Assembly: GCF_009901525.1 (NCBI RefSeq)
Contig: NZ_CP019288.1
Coordinates: 682,001-746,000 of the forward strand
Direction: 5' to 3'
Length of the DNA: 64,000 bases
Source of the DNA: Kordia antarctica
GTDB lineage: Bacteria > Bacteroidota > Bacteroidia > Flavobacteriales > Flavobacteriaceae
A model generated the notes under the pieces. That model ran no database searches, was not told where the DNA came from, and saw only the letters and a program-made list of their open reading frames with translations. Positions 15,605 through 23,678 of the stretch are shown here, one piece after another. How positions within the stretch are numbered: the first letter of the stretch is position 1; every line of letters begins with the position of its first letter. The translations under genes and the position numbers were made by a program.

Positions 15605-16996
15605 ATGATTCCAAATGATACAATTGTAGCTTTGGCAACACCTTCTGGAGCTGGCGCAATTTCAGTAATTCGAGTTTCTGGTAAAGAGGCAATTACGATT
15701 TGTGAACCAATTTTTAAATCGATTCGAAATAAAAAATTGAGCAAGCAAAAGTCGCACACCATACATTTAGGTCATATTATAGATGAAAATCGGTATTTAG
15801 ATGAAGTTTTAGTGTCTTTGTTTAAAGGTCCAAATTCATACACAGGTGAAAATACGATTGAAATTTCATGTCATGGTTCTGTGTACATTCAGCAGCAAAT
15901 CATTCAATTATTACTACGAAGTGGTTGTAGAAACGCGAATGCGGGAGAATTTACTTTGCGTTCATTTTTGAATGGAAAACTAGATTTATCTCAGGCAGAA
16001 GCTGTTGCAGATTTGATTGCGAGTGATTCGGAAGCTTCACATCAATTGGCAATGCAACAAATGCGTGGCGGATTTAGCAATGAAATCAAAAACCTGCGTG
16101 AAGAGTTATTAAACTTCGCTTCTTTGATAGAATTAGAACTCGATTTTGCGGAAGAAGATGTTGAATTTGCAGATCGCACGCAGTTTAAAACCTTAGTAAA
16201 ACGAATTCAATTTGTTCTAAAACGTTTGATTGATTCTTTTGCGGTTGGAAACGTGATCAAAAACGGAATTCCTGTTGCAATTGTTGGCGAACCAAATGTT
16301 GGAAAATCTACCTTATTAAATGCGTTGTTAAATGAAGAACGTGCCATTGTTTCTGAAATTGCTGGAACAACGCGTGATACCATTGAAGACGAATTAATTA
16401 TTGAAGGAATTTCGTTCCGATTCATTGATACCGCTGGAATCCGAGAAACCAAAGATGTTATAGAAAGTATCGGAATTCAGAAAACATTTGAAAAAATTGA
16501 GCAAGCGCAAGTTGTGGTGTATTTAATTGATAGCTCACAATTAACGGCGGATAGTTTAGCATTGTTAAAAACTGAAATCGGGAAAATTCAGAATAAATAT
16601 CCTCAAAAACCATTAGTAGTTGTTGCCAATAAAATTGACACGCTCAAAACGACTCAGATTGAAGAATTACAAGCTGAAATTGAAAACATTCACTTGCTTT
16701 CTGCCAAAGAAAATATTGGTGTAGAACAATTAAAAACGAAACTCGTTTCTTACGTAAACACTGGCGCATTAAGAAACAACGAAACAATTATTACCAACAC
16801 GCGTCATTACGATGCTTTACTAAAAGCGTTGGAAGAAATTGATAAAGTTCACTTCGGATTAGAATCTGGATTATCTGGTGATTTAATGGCGATTGACATT
16901 CGCCAAGCATTATTTCACTTCGGAGAAATCACAGGAGAAATCACCACGGACGATTTACTTGGTAATATATTTGCTAACTTTTGTATTGGAAAGTAA
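15605..16996 (+). CDS. mnmE: tRNA modification GTPase MnmE
   Basis: 463 aa from the ATG at 15605; an upstream in-frame ATG at 15554 would add 17 residues not typical of the family and would span the promoter box. N-terminal tetrahydrofolate-binding domain (IPNDTIVALATPSGAGAISV and GENTIEISCHG), helical domain, G domain with G1 GEPNVGKST, G3 DTAGIRET and G4 NKID, and the C-terminal CIGK motif with its catalytic-region Cys. With MnmG it adds the carboxymethylaminomethyl group to U34 of several tRNAs. Length is normal. Confidence 0.97.
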   Translation: MIPNDTIVALATPSGAGAISVIRVSGKEAITICEPIFKSIRNKKLSKQKSHTIHLGHIIDENRYLDEVLVSLFKGPNSYTGENTIEISCHGSVYIQQQIIQLLLRSGCRNANAGEFTLRSFLNGKLDLSQAEAVADLIASDSEASHQLAMQQMRGGFSNEIKNLREELLNFASLIELELDFAEEDVEFADRTQFKTLVKRIQFVLKRLIDSFAVGNVIKNGIPVAIVGEPNVGKSTLLNALLNEERAIVSEIAGTTRDTIEDELIIEGISFRFIDTAGIRETKDVIESIGIQKTFEKIEQAQVVVYLIDSSQLTADSLALLKTEIGKIQNKYPQKPLVVVANKIDTLKTTQIEELQAEIENIHLLSAKENIGVEQLKTKLVSYVNTGALRNNETIITNTRHYDALLKALEEIDKVHFGLESGLSGDLMAIDIRQALFHFGEITGEITTDDLLGNIFANFCIGK

Positions 16997-17929
16997 TTAC
17001 CATCTTTCCATTGTTCGGTAACTAATCGCTGTTTCTGTTTCGCCTTTTCGTAATGAACCGTATTTTTCACTGATATATTGTTTGTAAAACAACTTAAAAT
17101 CATTAAGGTTAGCTTTCCAATTTGAGTCTTCTGAAATTTGAAATTCTTTTATAAAATTATCGCTATGCTCAGGAAACTTATAAAATCGATCAAAATCTTT
17201 ACGTAAAAGATCTAAAATTTTCTCTTCGCTATTTCCTTGAAGTCTGTAATTATGCCAATTCACAGCTATTTTATCTAAGTCTCTAAAGTTCCCGTAGAAG
17301 CTATGACCTTGGTTTTCTAACCATTCTCTTAATTTTCCTTCTGGTAAATTATTTTCTTTCTCAAAACTCATTTTATTCCAAGTTTTTTTAAAGTCTTTCC
17401 AAATACTTCTATTGTAATCTTTATATGATGGCAATTCTACTGCAAATTGACAAATTCTATCAAAAAATTTATGTGCTAAATATACTTCACTGTCACGCAA
17501 ACTACTAACGCTTTTAGTTGATGTAAAAGCAATACGGATGTCGTATTCCTTTTTATCAAAACCAAATTTTCCTCCTTGACCACTGGAAATTCCTTTAAAT
17601 AATAAAGCTTGACTTTCTTTTGTGAGTTCTTCAACATCTGTAATGACCAATAATCCATGATTAACTTTTTCAAAGATCTTAATCCAATCATTTTCACCAT
17701 TTTTATTTGAATTTGCAGCACCAATGAAAACACTTTTCTGTAAATTCAAATCAGCTTCTTTTTTATAAAATTCTTGTAATTCCTTTAACCAATGCGCTTT
17801 TCCTGTACCACGTGAACCTAAAAATAGAATCGAAAATCTTCCTGGATTTGTTATAAATGAATTTAATTTCTGAACTGCTTCTCTTCTTTTTCCTATTTCT
17901 GTTTTAAATAAATCATTCATTTTGTCCAT
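16997..17929 (-). CDS. Orphan sigma-54-activator-like AAA+ ATPase
   Basis: 310 aa. Walker A is GSRGTGKAH (G38-K44), the GxxGTGK form of sigma-54 activators. A region like their Walker B follows (GLLVITDVEELTKESQALLFKGIS aligns with the 'GGTLFLDEIGEL...Q..LL..L' pattern, in parts), but the usual DE pair reads TD, so hydrolysis may be changed. FFDRICQFAVELPSYKDY matches the R(L/I).....LP.L..R block. The GAFTGA loop that contacts sigma-54 is absent, as are a receiver domain and a complete C-terminal HTH; the protein stops at SYRTMERW. It converges with mnmE (tail to tail, no gap). The partner is unknown. Confidence 0.6.
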   Translation of the reverse strand: MDKMNDLFKTEIGKRREAVQKLNSFITNPGRFSILFLGSRGTGKAHWLKELQEFYKKEADLNLQKSVFIGAANSNKNGENDWIKIFEKVNHGLLVITDVEELTKESQALLFKGISSGQGGKFGFDKKEYDIRIAFTSTKSVSSLRDSEVYLAHKFFDRICQFAVELPSYKDYNRSIWKDFKKTWNKMSFEKENNLPEGKLREWLENQGHSFYGNFRDLDKIAVNWHNYRLQGNSEEKILDLLRKDFDRFYKFPEHSDNFIKEFQISEDSNWKANLNDFKLFYKQYISEKYGSLRKGETETAISYRTMERW

Positions 17930-18022
17930 TTTTGCGTATTTTATGTAAAATTATGCGTACAAGTTAGGGAATTAAGTTTATTAATCATTTTTACCATGTT
18001 GTTGAATTAAAAAAACATAAAC

Positions 18023-18307
18023 ATGAGAAAAAAGAAAATTAAAAAAACCGAACACTGCTTGTTACGTCAATGGGAAAGAAATATTCCTGATTCATTATTA
18101 AGCAAAGCAATGTCATCTATTAACTTAGATAAAGACAAAAAGGTAATAGTAACACCTTTGTTCTTCAAACGAAAAAATATTGAATTCACAAAGAATTCAT
18201 GTTTGATTCTAATTATAAAAGAGCAAAAACTAATAACTGTTTATCAGAAACTATTCAAAAATTGTTTGTTTAAAAGAGACAAGAATGATTATGAAATTTT
18301 AGTTTAA
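18023..18307 (+). CDS. Small basic protein of unknown function (DUF4258-like?)
   Basis: 94 aa, basic and Lys-rich. The segment EHCLLRQWERNIPDSLLSKAM resembles the 'H...R...R.I....I..A' start of DUF4258/toxin-like small proteins, and the rest has beta-type segments (KVIVTPLFF, CLILIIKEQKLITVY) as in RelE-like folds. No antitoxin gene is adjacent. It sits 57 bp before the GT4/radical-SAM gene on the same strand and could share its transcript. Function not established. Confidence 0.55.
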   Translation: MRKKKIKKTEHCLLRQWERNIPDSLLSKAMSSINLDKDKKVIVTPLFFKRKNIEFTKNSCLILIIKEQKLITVYQKLFKNCLFKRDKNDYEILV

Positions 18308-18364
18308 AAAATTCTATATATTCATTAAAAATCCTACTTTTAACTGCGTAAATAATACCAAATA

Positions 18365-20668
18365 ATGCACATCTTAAAAATAATTCACGGCTATCCGCCA
18401 AACTATAATGCAGGTTCAGAAGTGTATAGTCAATCTATATGCAATGAATTGTCCAAAAATCATAGGGTTTCTGTTTTCACAAGAGATGAAAATCCTTATG
18501 CGCTTGATTTTGAGATTCGAAAAGAGAAAATCCATAGAAATTTAGACATTTATTTTGTAAATAATCCGCAAGGAAAAGACGGATATCGTCATGAAACGTT
18601 AGATCAAAATTTTGCAGAATTTATCAAAAATATTCAACCAGATATTGCACATATTGGACATCTAAATCATTTGTCAACAGGAATTATAGATGTATTGAAT
18701 GATTTCAGTATTCCAATTGTATTTACATTGCACGATTTTTGGTTAATGTGTCCAAGAGGTCAGTTTTTAACCAGAAGTATCGGAAAAGATTGCAACCATA
18801 ATTTGTGTGATAAGCAAGAAGATAAAAAATGTGCAACCGATTGTTATCAAGTATATTTCAGCGGGAAAAAAGAAGAAGAACAACAAGATATTGATAGTTG
18901 GAGTAATTGGGTTCATCGTAGAATGAAAGAAACAAAAGCAATTATACCAAAAATTGATCTATTTATTGCACCTTCAAACTATTTACTAGATCGATTTGTA
19001 CATGATTTTGAAATCCCAAAAGAGAAAATAACTTATCTAGATTATGGATTTCCCGCGAGTTATTTACATCCGACAGAAAATACAATACCTAAAGAAAACT
19101 TTACATTCGGTTATATTGGCACACATATTCCTGCTAAAGGCATCAATCAACTCATTGAAGCATTTAAATTGGTTGATAAATCGGCAACACTTAAAATTTT
19201 TGGGCGTGAAAAAGGACAAGCTACTAAAGCTTTGAAAATAATGGCTGCAACTAGTAAAAATAAAATTGAATTTTTGGGCGAATACATGAATGAAAATCTT
19301 GTAAAAGAAGTCTTTTCAAATGTAGATTGTATTGTGGTGCCTTCAATTTGGGGAGAAAATTCGCCATTGGTAATTCATGAAGCGCAAGCTTGTAAAATTC
19401 CTGTAATTACAGCTGATTTTGGCGGAATGAAAGAATATGTACAACATCATGTAAATGGACTATTATTTGAACATCGAAATGTGACTTCTTTGGCAGAACA
19501 ATTAAATTTCGCTGTGGCAAATCCTGAAAAAATGAAACAATATGGAAATAAAGGTTATTTGTATTCAGACGATGGAAAAGTTCCTGAAATTAAAACACAT
19601 TGTCAAGAATTGGTAAAGATTTATAATCATTATGGTATGACAAAAAATTTCTGGAGAATTACCATTGATACAAATCCTGAAGATTGCAATCTAAAATGTA
19701 TCATGTGCGAAGAACACAGTCCGTATAGTAATTTTATTGATACACTTTACAAAGAAACTGGCGTTAAAAGAAGGCGCATGGCTTTTGAGACTGTGCAAGA
19801 AATTTTTGCCCAAGCCGCTAAATTAGGCGTTACAGAAATCATTCCATCTACGATGGGCGAACCTTTATTATATAAGAAATTTGATCAAATTTTTGAGTTG
19901 GCAAAAGAATATAATATTAAAATCAACTTAACGACAAACGGAACGTTTCCGAAAAAAACAGTCTTAGATTGGGCAAAATTGATCGTTCCTAATACAAGTG
20001 ATGTGAAAATTAGTTGGAATGGCGCAACTGCTGAAACTTCAAAAGAAATCATGAAAGGAATCGATTTTGAGCAAGCGATTCAAAATGTTAAAGAATTTAT
20101 TACATATCGTGATCAGTATTTCAAAAAAACAGGCTATTTCTGTCGTGTAACATTTCAGTTGACATTTATGCAAAATAATATGCATGAGTTATCAGATATT
20201 ATAAAATTAGCCGCTTCACTTGGTGTCGATCGCGTAAAAGGTCATCAACTTTGGGATCATTTTGAAGAAATAAAACAGCTTTCTATGCGAGCATCTTCTG
20301 ATAGTATTTCGCAATGGAATTTGTATGTAGGACAAGCGCATACAACTGCTGGAAACTTTCGAAAACCTAATGGAGAAAAAGTATTACTAGAAAATATTGT
20401 TCCAATTTCCGAAGATGAAAAAATGGAAATGCCCGAAGATGCTGTCTGTCCTTTTTTAACAAAAGAATTATGGATTTCTGCCACAGGAAAAATTTCTCCA
20501 TGTTGCGCGCCAGACAATCTAAGACAATCGTTAGGTGATTTTGGAAATATAAATGCTACTTCCGTAGAAGAAGTATTAAAAAGTAAAAAATACCAAGATT
20601 TAGTCAAAAATTACAAATCCAAAGAAGTCTGTAAAACCTGCGTCATGCGAAAAACTATGGATTCATGA
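18365..20668 (+). CDS. GT4 glycosyltransferase / radical SAM-SPASM fusion
   Basis: 767 aa. Residues 1-430 form a GT-B fold of the GT4 type: GYPPNYNAGSEVYSQ at the donor-side start, GYIGTHIPAKGI, and the ENSPLVIHEAQACKIPVI (EX7E-like) nucleotide-sugar motif. From about 435 a radical SAM domain begins, with Cys441-X3-Cys445-X2-Cys448 for the [4Fe-4S]/SAM cluster. A SPASM-type C-terminal region follows (Cys713-Cys714 in ISPCCAPD, and CKTC at 756-759). The stop overlaps the next start by 4 bases. Inferred role: glycosyl transfer plus a radical modification of the same substrate class, soluble in the cytoplasm. The substrate is unknown. Confidence 0.88.
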   Translation: MHILKIIHGYPPNYNAGSEVYSQSICNELSKNHRVSVFTRDENPYALDFEIRKEKIHRNLDIYFVNNPQGKDGYRHETLDQNFAEFIKNIQPDIAHIGHLNHLSTGIIDVLNDFSIPIVFTLHDFWLMCPRGQFLTRSIGKDCNHNLCDKQEDKKCATDCYQVYFSGKKEEEQQDIDSWSNWVHRRMKETKAIIPKIDLFIAPSNYLLDRFVHDFEIPKEKITYLDYGFPASYLHPTENTIPKENFTFGYIGTHIPAKGINQLIEAFKLVDKSATLKIFGREKGQATKALKIMAATSKNKIEFLGEYMNENLVKEVFSNVDCIVVPSIWGENSPLVIHEAQACKIPVITADFGGMKEYVQHHVNGLLFEHRNVTSLAEQLNFAVANPEKMKQYGNKGYLYSDDGKVPEIKTHCQELVKIYNHYGMTKNFWRITIDTNPEDCNLKCIMCEEHSPYSNFIDTLYKETGVKRRRMAFETVQEIFAQAAKLGVTEIIPSTMGEPLLYKKFDQIFELAKEYNIKINLTTNGTFPKKTVLDWAKLIVPNTSDVKISWNGATAETSKEIMKGIDFEQAIQNVKEFITYRDQYFKKTGYFCRVTFQLTFMQNNMHELSDIIKLAASLGVDRVKGHQLWDHFEEIKQLSMRASSDSISQWNLYVGQAHTTAGNFRKPNGEKVLLENIVPISEDEKMEMPEDAVCPFLTKELWISATGKISPCCAPDNLRQSLGDFGNINATSVEEVLKSKKYQDLVKNYKSKEVCKTCVMRKTMDS

Positions 20669-21312
20669 AACATTCTACAATTACAAATTCAATCTGGAAT
20701 TTCAGAGATGCAAATACGCACAATCCAATTATTAAGGAAGGCTTTCTATTTAGAAGTTCTAGTTTTTCATTAATACCTAATAAAGAGTCCATTAATGACT
20801 TATTAAAAGAAAAAAACATAACTACAATCATTGATCTTCGCGCAGATAGAGAACTTTTAGCAAATCCATATTCTGGAACTATTTTAACAAATATTAAGTA
20901 CATTCATGCACCTTTTGATCCGTGGAATCAACCTGATTGGTTTCAAAAAAATCATCAAATTGGAACAAACGAAGAAATTGCATATCGCTTTTTCACAATG
21001 TGTTGCAAACGTTCTGTAAAACAAGTTGTTGAGACGATTCTTGAACAAAAATCTGGCAATATCGCCATTCATTGTCACGCAGGAAAAGACCGAACAGGAA
21101 TCATTTTTGCACTATTTCATTTGTTAATTAATTCGTCTTTGGAAAATATTTATGTAGATTATTTAGCAAGCGAAATGGACACTACTATGGACAAAATTGC
21201 TATTACGCTTGATATTATTGATGATGAAGGCGGAATTGAATCGTATTTGCATTCATGCGGATTGACAGAAAATAAACTTACAAAACTAAAACACAAGTTG
21301 CTAGATGAATAA
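20665..21312 (+). CDS. Tyrosine / dual-specificity phosphatase family protein
   Basis: 215 aa. The P-loop HCHAGKDRTG gives the CX5R active site (Cys137, Arg143), and the N-terminal part NFRDANTHNPIIKEGFLFRSS fits the bacterial 'Y_phosphatase3' type, with a Leu/Arg-Ala-Asp stretch (IDLRADREL) typical of the family. It starts inside the stop of the fusion gene (ATGA overlap) and its end overlaps the methyltransferase start by 8 bases, so it is translationally coupled on both sides. Substrate could be a phosphoprotein, phosphoinositide-like or sugar phosphate; inference only. Confidence 0.87.
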   Translation: MKHSTITNSIWNFRDANTHNPIIKEGFLFRSSSFSLIPNKESINDLLKEKNITTIIDLRADRELLANPYSGTILTNIKYIHAPFDPWNQPDWFQKNHQIGTNEEIAYRFFTMCCKRSVKQVVETILEQKSGNIAIHCHAGKDRTGIIFALFHLLINSSLENIYVDYLASEMDTTMDKIAITLDIIDDEGGIESYLHSCGLTENKLTKLKHKLLDE

Positions 21313-22270
21313 AAAAGATTCTTTAAAATCATTTTTTACGGAACATTGGAAATATTTGGCAGTAAGCACAGCTTGTAAACTGAATATTTTTGATGTTTTG
21401 GCTGAAAAAGGAAAAACCGCCATAGAAATTTCTCAATCGCTTTCTTTACACAAAAAAAATACAAAAATATTGCTAGATGCGTTGTATGAAATTGAGTTTC
21501 TCTCGCATGAAAATGATACATATATACTCACTGAAAATTCTATTTATTTGACTGAAAATCATTCTGAATCATTAAAATATGCGTGTATGCATTGGGCAAC
21601 CGAACATTTAACAACCTGGCAAAACCTAGATTTTTCAATTCGAACTAATAAAAGTGCTTTCGAAGATCAATTCGGAGCTTCTTATTTTGATTATTTGAAC
21701 CAAGATGTGCAAAAACTAACAGATTATCACAAAGCGATGAACGCATATGCAAGAGATGATTACAAAAAAATAAATCATGTAATTGATTTTAGTATTCACA
21801 AAAGTATTATGGATGTTGGCGGTAGTTATGGCGCGCTACTTCAAACAATTAAACAAAACAACATTAATGTAAAATGTTACTTATTTGACTTAGATTTAGT
21901 GATAGAAAGTCAAGAAAAACGAAATGATATCACGTATATAAAAGGTGATTTTTTTGAGAGAATTTCAACCTATTCAGAAGCAATTATTTTATCAAGAATT
22001 TTACACGATTGGAATGATGAAAAAGCAATTAAAATACTAAATAATACATTTAAATCCTTACCAGAAAACGGTTTTTTATATGTCATTGAAAATTGTTCCG
22101 ATAAATTAACGACAAATCTATCACTATTGTCTTTGAATATGTTGGCGGTTTGTGAAAGTTACGAACGTTCCTCTCTTGAATACATTTCATTAGCAAACAA
22201 AGCTGATTTTAAATTTCGTGAAGCAAAAAAACTAAATCAATTGCAAACCATTCTAATATTTACAAAATGA
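21305..22270 (+). CDS. SAM-dependent O-methyltransferase-like protein
   Basis: 321 aa with the two-part layout of the plant/fungal-type family 2 O-methyltransferases. An N-terminal winged-helix dimerisation domain (ACKLNIFDVLAEKGKTAIEIS) is followed by a Rossmann domain with motif I MDVGGSYGALLQ, the acidic LFDLDLV motif and SRILHDWNDEKAIKIL (the typical 'LHDW' His region). It acts on small molecules in the cytoplasm. It is joined to its neighbours by an 8-bp overlap upstream and a 4-bp overlap downstream. Substrate unknown; context suggests a modification pathway with the radical SAM protein. Confidence 0.86.
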   Translation: MNKKDSLKSFFTEHWKYLAVSTACKLNIFDVLAEKGKTAIEISQSLSLHKKNTKILLDALYEIEFLSHENDTYILTENSIYLTENHSESLKYACMHWATEHLTTWQNLDFSIRTNKSAFEDQFGASYFDYLNQDVQKLTDYHKAMNAYARDDYKKINHVIDFSIHKSIMDVGGSYGALLQTIKQNNINVKCYLFDLDLVIESQEKRNDITYIKGDFFERISTYSEAIILSRILHDWNDEKAIKILNNTFKSLPENGFLYVIENCSDKLTTNLSLLSLNMLAVCESYERSSLEYISLANKADFKFREAKKLNQLQTILIFTK

Positions 22271-22971
22271 TACATTGGAAAGATATTAAAGTTTCGACGG
22301 AAAATAATGGATTTATACATGAAGGAAAATCTTTATTCAACAAACAATTTGAAGAAGTCTTGAAATTTCATAGCCCAGGTTTAGCGCCTGTAAAAGATGT
22401 TTCTGGCTGGTATCATATTGGTGTAAAAGGAAATGCTTTGTACGACAATCGATATGAGAGAACTTTTGGCTATTATTTCAATAGAGCAAGCGTTATTAAA
22501 GGAGATTCTTCGTTCCATATTGATGAAAAAGGAAAGCGTATGTACGATGAAAATTATAATTGGACAGGAAACTTTCAAGAAAACTTATGTAGCGTTAGAA
22601 ATTCTAAAAATGAGTATTTTCATATTGATTTACGAGGAAAAAAAGTTTATAAAGAAACGTATAGATATGCAGGAGATTTTAAAGATGGGATTGCTTGCGT
22701 AAGATTGCAAGATGGATTTTATAAACACATTAGCATCAATGGAAATTTTATCAATGATATTGAATTTTTGGATTTAGGCGTATTTCATAAAAATTATGCA
22801 ACTGCAAAAGATGAAAATGGTTGGTTTCATATTAATAAGCAAGGAAAAGAATTATACGCACAGCGTTACCAACTAATTGAGCCTTTTTACAACGGTTTTG
22901 CAGTAGTTGATACTTTTCAACATACTAAAGAAATTATTAATGAAAAAGGAAAAATTATAGTTACATTATAA
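22267..22971 (+). CDS. WG-repeat protein
   Basis: 234 aa made of about five to six WG-type repeats: 'GWYHIGVKGNALYDNRYE', 'SSFHIDEKGKRMYDENYN', 'EYFHIDLRGKKVYKETYR', 'FYKHISINGNFI' and 'GWFHINKQGKELYAQRYQ'. Spacers carry F..G.A.V. The repeats form beta structures thought to bind partners or ligands. There is no signal peptide, so it is probably cytoplasmic. The start overlaps the methyltransferase stop (ATGA). It is the last gene of the coupled operon and converges with the next methyltransferase at 1 bp. Confidence 0.85.
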   Translation: MIHWKDIKVSTENNGFIHEGKSLFNKQFEEVLKFHSPGLAPVKDVSGWYHIGVKGNALYDNRYERTFGYYFNRASVIKGDSSFHIDEKGKRMYDENYNWTGNFQENLCSVRNSKNEYFHIDLRGKKVYKETYRYAGDFKDGIACVRLQDGFYKHISINGNFINDIEFLDLGVFHKNYATAKDENGWFHINKQGKELYAQRYQLIEPFYNGFAVVDTFQHTKEIINEKGKIIVTL

Positions 22972-22972
22972 T

Positions 22973-23617
22973 CTAAATATCAAAACAATTATCAGTTCTG
23001 TAAAATATAGATGTCTGCCATTCACTATGATTTATTGGTCCAATTCCTCTAAAATCAATCTTTTTGAAACTATTTTTCATAAAGTGTTCGTATCCTTCTG
23101 CATATTCATCTCTATCAGAATTATCCCAAATAATAATTCCATCACTTTTTAAGGCTTTAAGACACTTTTTAGCACATTCAACGCGTTCTCTTCCATCAAT
23201 TACAATGATATCAAACTCGTTAGTAAAATCTAATATTTTATCGCTATAACCTTCACCTAACGGAATTAATTCGCATTGTATATTAGCAAATGATTTAAGT
23301 TCGTTTAATTTTTGATTGTAGAATTCTGTGTCATGTTCTACAGAAAAAATACGTTTTACTTTTGATGCAAACCACAATGTAGAATTTCCGCTTCCAAATT
23401 CGAAAACGTTGAATGATGAATTCAGTTTTTGCGTTATAAAATGAATTGATGCATACGTAAACCAAGGCAAAGGTTCACTTTTTTCATTAACTGGTGACAA
23501 TAAAAATCTACTTAAAAACCATCCTTTTGGAAGTAAATATTTTTTAGAAAAAAAATAGGTTTCTAATATTCTTGCTGTAAACTTATATTTTCTCAATATT
23601 TTTTTTATAAATACCAT
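22973..23617 (-). CDS. Class I SAM-dependent methyltransferase-like protein
   Basis: 214 aa. Motif I is NVFEFGSGNSTLWFASKV, followed by IFSVEHD (acidic residue after beta 2), EFDIIVIDGRERVECAKKCL and IIWDNSDRDEY. This resembles TylF/FkbM-related and 'predicted O-methyltransferase' families that act on sugars or lipids. It has no signal peptide. The stop lies 1 bp from the end of the WG-repeat gene on the opposite strand. Start ATG at 23617 gives a short basic N-terminus before the fold. The substrate cannot be named. Confidence 0.8.
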   Translation of the reverse strand: MVFIKKILRKYKFTARILETYFFSKKYLLPKGWFLSRFLLSPVNEKSEPLPWFTYASIHFITQKLNSSFNVFEFGSGNSTLWFASKVKRIFSVEHDTEFYNQKLNELKSFANIQCELIPLGEGYSDKILDFTNEFDIIVIDGRERVECAKKCLKALKSDGIIIWDNSDRDEYAEGYEHFMKNSFKKIDFRGIGPINHSEWQTSIFYRTDNCFDI

Positions 23618-23678
23618 TTTGAGAATATGAATTGTTTTTAGTGATTGTGTGCAATAATAATCTTTTTTAAATGGATAA

